Shown here: piece after piece, positions 53,695 to 62,914 of the stretch
Position numbering within the stretch: the stretch's first letter is position 1
Layout of the letters: the number at the start of each line of letters is the position of its first letter
Notes under the pieces: model-generated
Told to the model about the DNA's origin: nothing
Seen by the model: the letters and a program-made list of their open reading frames with translations, nothing else
The model's database searches: none
Translations under genes and position numbers: made by a program
DNA from: JAKALD01 sp963817785
GTDB lineage: Bacteria; Pseudomonadota; Gammaproteobacteria; Burkholderiales; SG8-39
DNA length: 64,000 nt
Assembly: GCA_963817785.1 (NCBI GenBank)
Contig: CAWFPL010000005.1
Span: 62,001-126,000 of the forward strand
Direction of reading: 5' to 3'

Positions 53695-54975
53695 ATGGGC
53701 GGCACCGGCGTCATCGACAATTTCCTGGGGACGTTCACCCAGTACATCGACTCCGGCTTCGGTCTCGTGCAAGGCGACGTGCGCTGGCTTGCCGGCGTTC
53801 TCATCGCCATCGACATCACGCTGGCCGGCCTGTTCTGGGCGATGGCGCCGGACGAGGACGTGATCGCACGCCTGATCAAGAAGACACTTTATATCGGAGT
53901 CTTCGCGTTCATCATCGGCAACTACAACAACCTCGCCCAGATCATCTACAACTCCTTCGCCGGTCTCGGCATCGAGGCGGGCGGCGGTACGATGAGTGCC
54001 GCGCAGCTTCTTCAACCGGGCAAGATCGCCGAGGTCGGGATCGACGCCGGCAAGCCGATCCTGACCGCGATCTCCGGCATGATGGGCTTCACCAGCGTCT
54101 TCGCGAACCTGGTGCAGATCGTCATCCTGCTGGTGGCTTGGCTGATCGTCGTCATCAGCTTCTTCGTGATGGCCATCCAGCTCTTCGTCAGCCTGATCGA
54201 GTTCAAGCTGACAACGCTCGCGGGGTTTGTGCTGGTGCCGTTCGGACTCTTCGGCCGCACCGCGTTCTTGGCCGAGCGCGTGCTCGGCAATGTGGTGTCG
54301 TCAGGTATCAAAATCCTGGTGCTCGCCGTCATCATCGGCATCGGCTCCACGATCTTCAATCAGTTCACCGCCGGCTTCAACAATCCGCCGACAATCTCCG
54401 ACGCACTGACGCTCATCCTGGCAGCGTTGTCGCTGCTTGGCCTGACCATCTTCGGCCCCGGTATTGCCAACGGCCTGATCGCCGGCGGCCCCCAACTCGG
54501 CGCGGGCGCCGCCGTTGGGACTGGCCTCGCAGTGGCGGGCATCGGCGCCGCCGGAATTGCTGCGATGGCAGGCGGGCTCGCCGCGGCCGGTGGCGCCATC
54601 GCCGGAACGGCTCGCGCGGGCGCTTCGGTGGCCGGCGGTGCGACCGCCGCCTACCGGGCCGGTGGCGCGGCGGGCGTCGCCCAGGCGGCGGGATCCGTTG
54701 CAATGAGCCCGCTGCGCCGCGCGGCGGCCAGCCTGAAAGAGGGCTTCGCCTCCGGAGAACGCGCCGTCATGCGCGGCGGTGCGTCCCAAGGCGGCGCCAG
54801 CGCAACGGCTGCTTCAGGTGCGTCCGGCGGCGGCTCCGATGGTCCGCCTGCTTGGGCGCAGAGATTGAAGCGCAGCCAAACCATCAATCGCGGCGTGTCT
54901 GCTGCCGACCACGCCATCCGCTCGGGCGACCGGCCGAGCGGCGGCCACCAGATCGACCTTTCGGAGGGGGAGTAA
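53695..54975 (+). CDS. trbL: TrbL polytopic channel protein
   Basis: 426 residues, VirB6 family. Several membrane helices occur between residues 25 and 280 (LAGVLIAIDITLAGLFWAMA, VIGIGSTIFNQ, LILAALSLLGLTIFG). The C-terminal 140 residues are Ala/Gly-rich and soluble. ATG at 53695, 6 bp after trbK; the longer upstream frame has no homology. Confidence 0.88.
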   Translation: MGGTGVIDNFLGTFTQYIDSGFGLVQGDVRWLAGVLIAIDITLAGLFWAMAPDEDVIARLIKKTLYIGVFAFIIGNYNNLAQIIYNSFAGLGIEAGGGTMSAAQLLQPGKIAEVGIDAGKPILTAISGMMGFTSVFANLVQIVILLVAWLIVVISFFVMAIQLFVSLIEFKLTTLAGFVLVPFGLFGRTAFLAERVLGNVVSSGIKILVLAVIIGIGSTIFNQFTAGFNNPPTISDALTLILAALSLLGLTIFGPGIANGLIAGGPQLGAGAAVGTGLAVAGIGAAGIAAMAGGLAAAGGAIAGTARAGASVAGGATAAYRAGGAAGVAQAAGSVAMSPLRRAAASLKEGFASGERAVMRGGASQGGASATAASGASGGGSDGPPAWAQRLKRSQTINRGVSAADHAIRSGDRPSGGHQIDLSEGE

Positions 54976-54979
54976 ACCC

Positions 54980-55660
54980 ATGTTTCGACGATCCACCGTC
55001 CGCTACGGCAAGACGCCCGAGCCGGAGACGCCCTACCAAAAGGCCGGCCAGGTGTGGGACGAGCGCATCGGCTCCGCCCGCGTCCAGGCGAAGAACTGGC
55101 GGCTCGCCTTTTTCGGCGCACTCGCGTTGAGCGGTGGCCTTGCATGCGGCCTCGTCTGGCAGTCCGCGCGCGGCACGATCACACCTTGGGTCGTGCAAGT
55201 CGACAAGCTCGGCCAGGCCCAGGCGGTGGCGCCGGCCGTGGCTGATTATCAGCCGACCGACCCGCAGATCGCCTGGCACCTCGCGCGCTTCATCGAGGAG
55301 GTGCGCAGCATTCCTGCCGACCCGGTGGTGCTGCGGCAAGACTGGCTCGATGCCTACAACTACGTCACCGACAAGGGCGCACTTGCCCTCAACGACTATG
55401 CCCGCACCAACGATCCGTTCTCGAAGATCGGCAAAACTCAAGTGTCCGTCGAGGTGGCGAGCGTCATCCGCGCCTCCGACAACAGTTTCCGCGTCGAGTG
55501 GGTGGAGCGCCGCTATGTCGACGATGCGCTCGCCTCTACGGAACGGTGGAGCGCCATCCTCACCATCGTCGTGCAGACGCCGACCGACGCCGATCGGCTG
55601 AAGAAGAACCCGCTCGGCGTCTACGTCCATGCCCTCAACTGGTCAAAGGAGCTCGGCTGA
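54980..55660 (+). CDS. trbF: TrbF transfer protein
   Basis: 226 residues, VirB8-like. N-terminal cytoplasmic segment, one membrane helix (LAFFGALALSGGLACGLVW), and a periplasmic NTF2-like domain with YNYVTDKGALALNDYAR. Bridges inner-membrane and outer-membrane parts of the channel. Confidence 0.88.
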   Translation: MFRRSTVRYGKTPEPETPYQKAGQVWDERIGSARVQAKNWRLAFFGALALSGGLACGLVWQSARGTITPWVVQVDKLGQAQAVAPAVADYQPTDPQIAWHLARFIEEVRSIPADPVVLRQDWLDAYNYVTDKGALALNDYARTNDPFSKIGKTQVSVEVASVIRASDNSFRVEWVERRYVDDALASTERWSAILTIVVQTPTDADRLKKNPLGVYVHALNWSKELG

Positions 55661-56649
55661 TGCGCATCGCCACGCTTTCAACCCTATTACTTATGTCCGT
55701 CTCCCTCGGCGCATGCGCCACGGCCTGGAAGCCACCTGAGATCAGCTACGACAACACGCCGAAGCAGGCGACGCTTCAACCCGATCCACCCAGGCCCGTG
55801 CAGATCGTCGAGCTCCCGAAGCCGCTGCCTCTACCGGGCCAGCTCAAGCCAATTCCAGTTGGACGGACCGCACCGCCCGAGGCAGCCGATCCCCACGCGC
55901 GTGTCGATCAGGCGAATGGCGCGGCCCGGATCCAGCCGACCCTGGCGGGCTATCTCAACGCCATCCAGGTCTACCCTTTCTCCGATGGCGCGCTCTATCA
56001 GGTCTATGCCGCGCCGGGTGAAATCACCGACATCGCGCTCGAGCCGGGTGAACAGCTTGTCGGTCCCGGCCCCGTCGCCGCCGGCGACACCGTACGCTGG
56101 ATCATTGGCGATACGGAGAGTGGCGGCGGCGCGACGAAGCGCGTCCACATCCTCGTCAAGCCGACGAGAGCCGACCTCGTCACCAATCTCGTTATCAATA
56201 CGGATCGCCGCACCTACCATCTCGAGCTGCATTCGGACGAAAAGACCTACATGGCCTCGGTCTCGTGGGCCTATGCCGAAGACCAGCTCATTGCCCTTCG
56301 TCAGCAGAACGCGGCGGCCGACGCCGCGGCGCCCGCCGCCACCGGCGTCGATATAAACGCCCTGAACTTCCGGTATCGCATCGAAGGCGACAATCCCGCC
56401 TGGCGACCGCTCCGCGCCTTCGATGATGGGCACCAGGTGTTCATCGAATTCCCGAGCGGCATCAGTCAGGGCGAGTTGCCGCCGCTCTGGGTCATCGGCG
56501 CCGAGGGCGACGGGCAGCTCGTCAACTATCGCGTCAAAGGCAACCACATGATCGTCGACCGTCTCTTCGGCGCGGCGGAGCTCAAACTCGGGGGCAAGCA
56601 CCAGCAGACTGTGCGCATCGTCCGCACCGACGGGAGGCCGCAGTCGTGA
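55660..56649 (+). CDS. trbG: TrbG outer-membrane channel protein
   Basis: 329 residues, VirB9 family, with lipoprotein signal LLLMSVSLGACAT (lipobox LGAC). VYPFSDGALYQVYAAPGEI and RRTYHLELHSDEKTYMASVSW (two separate segments) are VirB9/TrbG signatures. ATG overlaps the trbF stop by 1 base. Confidence 0.88.
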   Translation: MRIATLSTLLLMSVSLGACATAWKPPEISYDNTPKQATLQPDPPRPVQIVELPKPLPLPGQLKPIPVGRTAPPEAADPHARVDQANGAARIQPTLAGYLNAIQVYPFSDGALYQVYAAPGEITDIALEPGEQLVGPGPVAAGDTVRWIIGDTESGGGATKRVHILVKPTRADLVTNLVINTDRRTYHLELHSDEKTYMASVSWAYAEDQLIALRQQNAAADAAAPAATGVDINALNFRYRIEGDNPAWRPLRAFDDGHQVFIEFPSGISQGELPPLWVIGAEGDGQLVNYRVKGNHMIVDRLFGAAELKLGGKHQQTVRIVRTDGRPQS

Positions 56650-57833
56650 CGGACGCTCCCCATGACGACGGAGGCGGACCATCCGAAACCAACCGGCCCG
56701 CGCAGGAAATGCGGCTGCGATCGAGCCGACCGCCCGTCACCCGGCTGTCGCGGAAAGTGCTCCTGGGCCTGGGAGCCGCCGCTGCGATCGGCATCGGCGG
56801 CGCTCTATTCTTCGCCCTAAAGCCTCAACACCAGACAACCGGCTCTGAACTCTACAACACCAACAATCGCAACACGCCTGACGGGCTGGCGAACCTTCCT
56901 CGAGACTATACGGGACTACCGAAACCCGCTCCCCAGCTTGGGCCGCCGCTTCCGGGCGACCTTGGGCGGCCGATCCTGAATGCCGGGGCACCCGCGCCCG
57001 GCATGCCCGCGCCGGCGGCGGGGCCAAGTCCCGAGGAACAGCGCATTGCCCAGGAGCAAGAAGCGGCGCGGGTGAGCCACCTCTTTGCAACGACGAATGT
57101 CGGTCAGACCGCGTCGCCTTCCCCGATACCGACGTCGGTGCAGTCTGCTCCCGTGGCGGCAAGCGGTGGATCATCCGACCTCAGGTCTCAGGATCACAAG
57201 CTCGCTTTTCTCAACGGGAACGTCGATCGACGGACAACCAGTCCCGATCGGGTCCAGCCGCCGGCCAGTCAATACGTGCTGCAGGCCGGCGCGGTGATTC
57301 CGGCATCGCTGATCACGGGTCTGCGATCGGATCTACCCGGTCAAGTCACCGCACAGGTGACTGAGGATGTCTACGACAGTCCCACCGGAAAATTCCTGCT
57401 GATCCCGCAGGGCGCGCGGTTGATCGGGCAATACGACGCCCAGATCGCCTTTGGCCAGTCGCGCGCCCTGCTGGTCTGGAACCGCCTGATCATGCCCAAC
57501 GGCCGCTCGATCGTGCTCGAGCGTCAGCCTGGAGCGGATACGGAGGGCTACGCGGGCCTTGAGGACGAGGTCGACAACCACTGGGGCACGCTGTTCAAGG
57601 CCGCGATCCTCTCGACCATCCTGAGCGTCGGGTCAGAAGCCGGCATGAGCGGCAATAACAACGGCTCGCTGGCCGAGGCCATTCAGCAAGGGATGTCGCA
57701 AAGCGTCAACCAGACCGGCCAGCAGGTGGTTAGCCGCTCGCTCAACATCCAGCCGACGATCACGATCAGGCCTGGTTTTCCGGTGCGCGTGATGGTTACC
57801 CACGATCTCGTCCTCGAACCCTACGGCGCGTGA
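56646..57833 (+). CDS. trbI: TrbI channel protein
   Basis: 395 residues, VirB10 family, GTG start overlapping the trbG stop. One N-terminal membrane helix (LLGLGAAAAIGIGGALFFAL), a Pro-rich linker, and a C-terminal beta-barrel domain (VIPASLITGLRSDLPGQVTA, LIPQGARLIGQYDAQIAFGQ). Confidence 0.88.
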   Translation: MTDAPHDDGGGPSETNRPAQEMRLRSSRPPVTRLSRKVLLGLGAAAAIGIGGALFFALKPQHQTTGSELYNTNNRNTPDGLANLPRDYTGLPKPAPQLGPPLPGDLGRPILNAGAPAPGMPAPAAGPSPEEQRIAQEQEAARVSHLFATTNVGQTASPSPIPTSVQSAPVAASGGSSDLRSQDHKLAFLNGNVDRRTTSPDRVQPPASQYVLQAGAVIPASLITGLRSDLPGQVTAQVTEDVYDSPTGKFLLIPQGARLIGQYDAQIAFGQSRALLVWNRLIMPNGRSIVLERQPGADTEGYAGLEDEVDNHWGTLFKAAILSTILSVGSEAGMSGNNNGSLAEAIQQGMSQSVNQTGQQVVSRSLNIQPTITIRPGFPVRVMVTHDLVLEPYGA

Positions 57834-57842
57834 GGAAGCAAC

Positions 57843-58112
57843 ATGGCAAAGCTGAAGCTCGGAACGATCCCGGACGACAAGCCGGTCAAGCTGACAATCG
57901 AGCTGCCCGCCGCCGTTCATCGCGACCTTGTTGCGTACGGCAATGCGCTTGGGCGCGAAACCGACCAAGGAGTGGTCGACCCCGCGAAGCTAATCGGCCC
58001 CATGCTGGCGCGGTTCATGGCGACCGACCGCGCCTTCGCGAAACTGCGGCGGACAGAGTCGATCTCGAAAACAGCGCACCCTGGGAAATCCAGATCAGAA
58101 CAGACGGCGTGA
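57843..58112 (+). CDS. DUF2274 protein
   Basis: 89 residues, start MAKLKLGTIPDDKPVKLTIE, a standard DUF2274 protein that closes trb operons of this type. Probably a small ribbon-helix-helix-like protein (IELPAAVHRDLVAYGNALGR). Its last 18 bases overlap the end of the convergent LysR gene. Confidence 0.83.
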   Translation: MAKLKLGTIPDDKPVKLTIELPAAVHRDLVAYGNALGRETDQGVVDPAKLIGPMLARFMATDRAFAKLRRTESISKTAHPGKSRSEQTA

Positions 58113-59000
58113 GCGTGCCTCGTCGCGCATGAAGGCGACGAACCGGCCGACGGTAGGATCCTCGGCGTCGGGACACCAAACAAGCTCAACGTGCACCCAG
58201 GCGTTCTCCTCCCGGATCGGCCGATACACGACGCCCGGGAACACGACCTCTGACTGGCTCCTCGTGGCGAGGGTGATTCCGAATCCGGCTCCGACCAATG
58301 CGAACACGCACTGCTTGCTCACGGCGTGGGCGTAGAACCTGACGCCACTGCCCATGAACGATGCATAGAACTCGCGCGCGGACTGACTGTTGTCCCAGCC
58401 CTGAACCAGGAAGGTTTCCTTCCGCAAGCTCTCCCAATCGAGCGCCTCTTCATTCGAGAGCGGATGTTCACGAGGGATCGCCGCAACCACGCGCTCACGG
58501 AAAAGCGGCGCCGTAACGGCGTCGGGCCATAGCGTGTGGCTTGTCATCAGAGCAACATCGATACGGCGCTCCTGTATGGCTGTCTGGATCTCCCACTCGT
58601 TCATCTCCGCGACAGTCAGCACGACCTCCGGGTATTTTTCCCGCCACCCGAGCAACAGGCTGCGAAGAGGCTCGCCGATCGGCGGCATGCGCACCGCAAG
58701 GCGCACTTCGCCCACTATGCCGGTGCCGTTTTGATCGCCGGCATGCCTGATCGCATCGAGCTCAGCTAGTGCACGCCGGATGTGCGGCAATACCGCCTTG
58801 CCCCCGCTGGTCAACCGAACCCCGTCATGCCCGCGCTCGAACAACGCGAGACCGAGTTCGTCCTCAAATCGTCCCACGCGGCGACTGATCGTGGACGTAT
58901 CGATTCGAAGGGACTTGGCGGCACGCGTGAAGTTGCCCGCGGCTGCCGACGCCTCCAGATACATGAGATCACGGATATCCATGTCCGACAGGCTTTTCAA
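58095..59000 (-). CDS. LysR-family transcriptional regulator
   Basis: 301 residues. N-terminal winged HTH: DIRDLMYLEASAAAGNFTRA and SLRIDTSTISRRVGRFEDEL. The effector-binding domain follows (VRLAVRMPPIGEP, FALVGAGFGITLATRS). LysR proteins lie beside trb operons in Tn4371-like elements, where they are called TraR. It likely modulates transfer or cargo genes; the ligand is unknown. ATG 59000 or 58982. Confidence 0.85.
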   Translation of the reverse strand: MKSLSDMDIRDLMYLEASAAAGNFTRAAKSLRIDTSTISRRVGRFEDELGLALFERGHDGVRLTSGGKAVLPHIRRALAELDAIRHAGDQNGTGIVGEVRLAVRMPPIGEPLRSLLLGWREKYPEVVLTVAEMNEWEIQTAIQERRIDVALMTSHTLWPDAVTAPLFRERVVAAIPREHPLSNEEALDWESLRKETFLVQGWDNSQSAREFYASFMGSGVRFYAHAVSKQCVFALVGAGFGITLATRSQSEVVFPGVVYRPIREENAWVHVELVWCPDAEDPTVGRFVAFMRDEARSRRLF

Positions 59001-59120
59001 ATCTCACTCTGCGCCTCGCACGCATGGATCGGCAGCCGCGCCGTGGTCGATCGCCGAGCAATCTAGTCGCCTGCGCTCGTCGTAATCGCCGGCCCGGCCA
59101 TCCGGCTGCCGACCGCGCGG

Positions 59121-59783
59121 TCACGCAGCGGCGCCCATCGTGTCACTGGGGCTTGCGTCGTGGGCATCTCCGCCCGTGACGCGTGTCAGCCCCGTAAGAC
59201 CGCCGGCTTCGCGAACGCGCGCGAGTCGCGCCAGGGACACTTCGAGATAGCCCGCGACTGCAAGCGTCTTACCGATTGCCCGCGGCGAGCCCAGACGCCG
59301 CAATGGCCAGCGCGCCCGGCAGAGGATTCGCTCCATCCGAGCGTCCGTCACGGTGACAATCTCCGTGAGCTGACGCATCAGGCCGAATTCGATCATGCCG
59401 GCGAACAGCTCATACGTCGCTCTCGCGATGCTGCGCCCCGTCTTCTCGTCTCGCGAGCAAAGATCGACGCCGAACCTGCTGCTCTCCCAGATCGTATCGG
59501 ACGCCGGCGCAAGCTGTCCGTCTAACAGCACAGGGAAGGTTTCGCGAAGCATGGTTGGGCCGGTTGTCGGCAGAAGCCGCACGCACCCTTGAATGCGGCC
59601 GTCGTCATCCCTCTGCAGCAGGTACGCCGGCCGGCAGGCATCGAATTCGTCGATCTCCATGTCGCCGCTGACCTCGACGTCCCAGCCGAGACGTTCCTTG
59701 AAAATCCGGTAACGAAGCCGGTGCATTTCAGCGAGGTCGTCAACGAACTCGCCATAGCGATCGGGACTGATGAGTTGGAGCAT
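59121..59783 (-). CDS. LuxI-family acyl-homoserine-lactone synthase
   Basis: 220 residues. All invariant LuxI residues are present: R24, F28, W34, D45, D48, R69, E100 and R103. It makes an N-acyl-homoserine lactone from SAM and acyl carrier. A lux/tra-box palindrome lies 62 bp upstream, so it is probably autoinduced by the adjacent receptor. Equivalent to TraI of ICEMlSymR7A-type elements by position. Confidence 0.9.
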   Translation of the reverse strand: MLQLISPDRYGEFVDDLAEMHRLRYRIFKERLGWDVEVSGDMEIDEFDACRPAYLLQRDDDGRIQGCVRLLPTTGPTMLRETFPVLLDGQLAPASDTIWESSRFGVDLCSRDEKTGRSIARATYELFAGMIEFGLMRQLTEIVTVTDARMERILCRARWPLRRLGSPRAIGKTLAVAGYLEVSLARLARVREAGGLTGLTRVTGGDAHDASPSDTMGAAA

Positions 59784-59844
59784 GTTCGCCTCCTGGCAGG
59801 TTTTGTCCTGCGCGATAGAAGGCGATCAGCGGGGCAGCCCACAT

Positions 59845-59862
59845 CCTGTGCAGTTGCACAGG
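59845..59862 (-). promoter_or_regulatory. lux/tra box upstream of the AHL synthase
   Basis: 18 bp, CCTGTGCAG/TTGCACAGG, symmetrical except for one centre base. The core TGTGCA...TGCACA resembles the TraR-binding tra box. It sits between the luxR stop and the luxI start, centred about 70 bp before the luxI ATG. Confidence 0.7.
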
Positions 59863-59878
59863 GGATGGAGAATGGAAC

Positions 59879-60604
59879 CTATTCGGTGGCGGCTTTAGAG
59901 GCGGCCAACTTGGCGACAGCCTGGCATATCGTCCTGACGTCAAACTTCATCTTCGCATTGTCGAGATGAAACGCCGCCGTGCGGCGGGAAATATTTAGCA
60001 GGCGTCCGATTTCCCATGCGGACTTACCCTGCGCAGCCCATTCGAGGCATTCGAGCTCTCGCGGCGACAACGCGACACCATCAATGACGCGATTGATCGA
60101 CAGCCGTCGGCGTGCGTGAGCATGAAAATACATGGCCATGAGCTGCAGCACGCGCCGATTCTGCTCGATGCAGCGCTGGAATGTCGCGCGGCGTTCGTCC
60201 GCGGCGAACGTGACCGCCGCGACCGGGCCACGGGAGCCGTGAACGGGCACTGTGAAGCCACAGCGGATCCCGAACTGCGCTGCCTCGTCGAGCAGCGCGC
60301 ATTGCGGCTTCGACAAACGCTTCGCCGTGAATTCTTGTCCCCACTCGAACGGCTCTGTGGCGCTCAGCGCCTCGACAATGACCGGATCGACACGCTCATA
60401 GTGTTCCCGCAGATAATGATCGGTCCACTCGACCGGGTAGTTCGAGATGAGTTCGGGCGCATCGCCCCTTCTGGCCGGCATGGAAAGATACGCGAAGCAG
60501 CTCAGATCGAGCGCCGCACTCGCATCGGCGAGCACGGTACGCAGACGCTCGGTGTCGCTGCTGGCGGCAAGGCCGTCGATAAACGCTTGGAACACACGAT
60601 GCAT
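59879..60604 (-). CDS. LuxR-family AHL receptor (TraR-like)
   Basis: 241 residues. The AHL pocket residues W60, Y64, D73, P74, W88 and G116 match TraR W57, Y61, D70, P71, W85 and G113 with a constant shift of three. The C-terminal GerE HTH is LSPRELECLEWAAQGKSAWE to ISRRTAAFHLDNAKMKFDV. It should activate transfer and excision genes at high cell density. Confidence 0.9.
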   Translation of the reverse strand: MHRVFQAFIDGLAASSDTERLRTVLADASAALDLSCFAYLSMPARRGDAPELISNYPVEWTDHYLREHYERVDPVIVEALSATEPFEWGQEFTAKRLSKPQCALLDEAAQFGIRCGFTVPVHGSRGPVAAVTFAADERRATFQRCIEQNRRVLQLMAMYFHAHARRRLSINRVIDGVALSPRELECLEWAAQGKSAWEIGRLLNISRRTAAFHLDNAKMKFDVRTICQAVAKLAASKAATE

Positions 60605-61094
60605 GCGGTTACGCCAGTTTCACATAAACCCTCGTCGTCACCTCGGTGGCCGGAAGCGATGATCCGCGAGGGTCGCTTCCATCGTGGTCCGGGGCGTGGC
60701 CGATTTGCTCTTGAGGCATTCACGCGGATTACCCAACGTGCAAATGCTCCCACGGGTTGCATGCCCCGCTCGATGGCCTGCGTTTGGGCGTACATCGTCT
60801 CGGGTGCTGCCCAGGCCCGCACGGCCGCTCCGACCCCACCCTTCGGACGAACTCGAATTTTAGCAATACTCTGCCGGGCAGGAAAGGTCAGCCCCGTTGG
60901 CCTCCTGCCTCAATCTGGTCACAAACATGACACCCGACATTGCGGTGACGACAACTGTGGTAAATCGCAAAAGCAAAAGATGACCATCCTATTTCTACGC
61001 CAAGGCCCGCTACTTCCCGATGGTTCCGTTTTAACTCTTCCTTCTTTTGCCAGCGATCGCTTTCAATTCGCTCGAAACACTCAAGGAGATCGAG
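60605..61094. other. Noncoding region between the AHL receptor and AlpA-like gene
   Basis: 490 bp with no supported gene. It carries the divergent promoters of the luxR and AlpA-like genes. GGAAGCGA (60652-60659) and TCGCTTCC (60673-60680) form an inverted repeat close to the luxR start. The last 150 bp before AlpA are AT-richer. No second tra box was found. Confidence 0.45.
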
Positions 61095-61391
61095 ATGGCA
61101 ACGAGTTTGGAAGCTTCGATCAAGCGCACGATAAGGCGGCATCAGTTGCGGGAAATGGTGCCGCTCGCTGACAGCACGATCTATGAGATGGAACAGCGCG
61201 GAGAGTTTCCTCGCCGCTTCGCTCTATCGCCTCGCTGCGTTGTCTGGGACCTGGCGGAAGTCGAGGCATGGCTCGCATCCCGCCGGTCAGTTCCGATCGC
61301 GCGCGCCAAACACCCCGACGTCCAGCAGCGTCATGCCCGCCCCGTCAAAGCACCGGATCGGGCTCAAAGACTGGCATCGAAGTCGGGATAA
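61095..61391 (+). CDS. AlpA-like regulator, candidate excisionase (RDF)
   Basis: 98 residues; HTH with MVPLADSTIYEMEQRGEFPR and WDLAEVEAWLASRR, an AlpA/excisionase form. ATG at 61095 has AAGGAG 6 bases upstream. Next to the integrase, it fits the role of RdfS, the recombination directionality factor in ICEMlSymR7A. The 3' end overlaps the convergent integrase gene by 47 bases. Confidence 0.75.
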   Translation: MATSLEASIKRTIRRHQLREMVPLADSTIYEMEQRGEFPRRFALSPRCVVWDLAEVEAWLASRRSVPIARAKHPDVQQRHARPVKAPDRAQRLASKSG

Positions 61392-62601
61392 GCGTCGGCA
61401 CGTATTTTCGACCGTTTATCCAGGCCTCAACGATGTCTGACCATTCCTGCATCATGTGCCGACGCTGCACGTCGTATTCGGCCTTGTTGTACACGCCACG
61501 AGAGGATCGGCCATCCTCATGCGCGAGGCACTTCTCAATCCAATCGCTGTTGAACCCCAGCTCATTCAAGAGCGTCGACCCCGTCCGTCGCAGATCGTGG
61601 ACCGTGAACGGCTCAAGCGGCAGGCCTTCTTGCTTGGCCTGATCGACAACGGAATAGGTCACACGATTGAAGGTCGCCCGGGACATCGGCGCGTCCGCAT
61701 CATATCGTGAGGGAAGCAAATACCGTGAGTTTCCCGCACAGGTCTTCAGGGCAATGAGAATGTCGAGCATCTGACGCGACAGGTACACATTGTGCGCCTT
61801 CGAGCGCTTCATTCGCTCCTTCGGAATCGTCCAGACAGCATTCTCAAAATCAACCTCGTCCCAAATCGCGTCCTGCAGTTCACTCTTGCGGACCATCGAC
61901 AAAAGGAAGAACCGCATCCCAAGCCGAATGGTCGGCAGTGTCGGGACTTTCTCTAAAACCTTGAACAGCACCCGAATCTCCGAAGGAGACAGCGAACGAT
62001 CTTTCGGCACGAAAGTCGCGATCGATGCAGGGCCAACCTCTTCCGCGGGATTGGCAACCTTCTCGCCATGCAGGATCGCAAATCCGTAGATCTGCTTCAG
62101 GATATCTCGCACGTGGATGGCCGTTGCGGGCGCGCCCCGATCGACGATGCTCACGCAGTGCGCGCGCAGGTCATCCGGTGAGATTTCCGTCAGCAGCCTG
62201 TTGCGCCAAACCGGGAGCAGCTCGCGCTCGAAGATCGAGCGTCGCATCGCGCGCGTGCTGTCTGCCATCGGCGCCGCGGTCAGCCACTTCTCTCCAAATT
62301 CCCCAAAACTCTTGGACTCCTTCAGCCGCCGCTTTTCGCGCTGCTTTTCGATCGCCGGCGAGATGCCGTCAGCGATGTTGCGCCTCGCGTCGATGCACTT
62401 CTCGCGCGCCCGGGCAAGCGACAATCCGTCGGGTCCATATTTGCCGAGATAGATCGTCTCCCGGCGCCCGTTCAGACGGTAGTCCATCCGAAATGAGAGC
62501 GCGCCCTTGGTCGTGACGTGGACATACATCCCGTCCCGGTCCCCGACCTTGTAGTCTTTTTCCTTTGGTTTCAGAGCTTTAATTGCGACGTCCGTCAGCA
62601 T
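61345..62601 (-). CDS. Tyrosine-recombinase integrase of the ICE
   Basis: 418 residues, DUF4102 N-domain (MLTDVAIKALKPKEKDYKVG) and phage-integrase catalytic domain. Catalytic residues: Arg in SMVRKSELQ near residue 240, HDLRRT near residue 335, and nucleophile Tyr371 in GVYNKAEY. ATG at 62601 is chosen because GAGGGG lies just upstream, better than the longer frame to 62634. It faces away from guaA and should recombine the element at the guaA 3' end. Confidence 0.88.
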   Translation of the reverse strand: MLTDVAIKALKPKEKDYKVGDRDGMYVHVTTKGALSFRMDYRLNGRRETIYLGKYGPDGLSLARAREKCIDARRNIADGISPAIEKQREKRRLKESKSFGEFGEKWLTAAPMADSTRAMRRSIFERELLPVWRNRLLTEISPDDLRAHCVSIVDRGAPATAIHVRDILKQIYGFAILHGEKVANPAEEVGPASIATFVPKDRSLSPSEIRVLFKVLEKVPTLPTIRLGMRFFLLSMVRKSELQDAIWDEVDFENAVWTIPKERMKRSKAHNVYLSRQMLDILIALKTCAGNSRYLLPSRYDADAPMSRATFNRVTYSVVDQAKQEGLPLEPFTVHDLRRTGSTLLNELGFNSDWIEKCLAHEDGRSSRGVYNKAEYDVQRRHMMQEWSDIVEAWINGRKYVPTLIPTSMPVFEPDPVL

Positions 62602-62893
62602 GCCACCCCTCGCCAGAAAACTACCGTCAGGCAATTTTAGCGCGCCGTAGATCAGAAAATGTGTGCATTTTCAGATCAATAGACGATAAAAACTACCGTC
62701 AGAGGCCCGCGTGGCCATGACGGTAGTCGCGATTGTGATGACAGGCAATAGGGTCGACCACCGTCAGCCGTCCCGTCAGATCGGATTTCTGCGCCCCGAT
62801 AGCCACCGATAGGTGGTGACTGTTTTATTTATTTATTCCAGCGGCTTACGGCGTTTTGTGGGATAGCCTGGGATACCCTCGGAAGGGCCAAAA
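62602..62893. promoter_or_regulatory. Integrase-guaA junction with repeated ACTACCGTCA sites
   Basis: AAAACTACCGTCAG occurs at 62617 and 62689; ACTACCGTCA appears inverted at 62718-62727; a partial ACCGTCAG occurs near 62760. An inverted repeat GATCAGAAAATG/CATTTTCAGATC (one mismatch) spans 62650-62677. These look like integrase arm sites or excisionase sites and the int promoter. An AT-rich block TTTTATTTATTTATT lies at about 62823. Confidence 0.5.
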
Positions 62894-62914
62894 TCATTCC
62901 CACTCGATCGTGGC
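62888..62914. other. Candidate element attachment site at guaA 3' end
   Basis: The last guaA codons and stop (minus strand ...GAGTGGGAATGA) abut the element. Several ICE families use this 3' end as the crossover site and restore the C-terminus. The partner att site would be beyond the left edge, so the core cannot be delimited. Confidence 0.4.

Noticed and set aside
53574..55130. Plus-strand 518-codon frame overlapping trbL out of register
   Set aside because: Arg/Pro-rich translation without hydrophobic segments; TrbL in the other frame is conserved.
60116..61171. 351-codon plus-strand frame across luxR and the following gap
   Set aside because: Mostly antisense to luxR; no conserved motif and no ribosome site.
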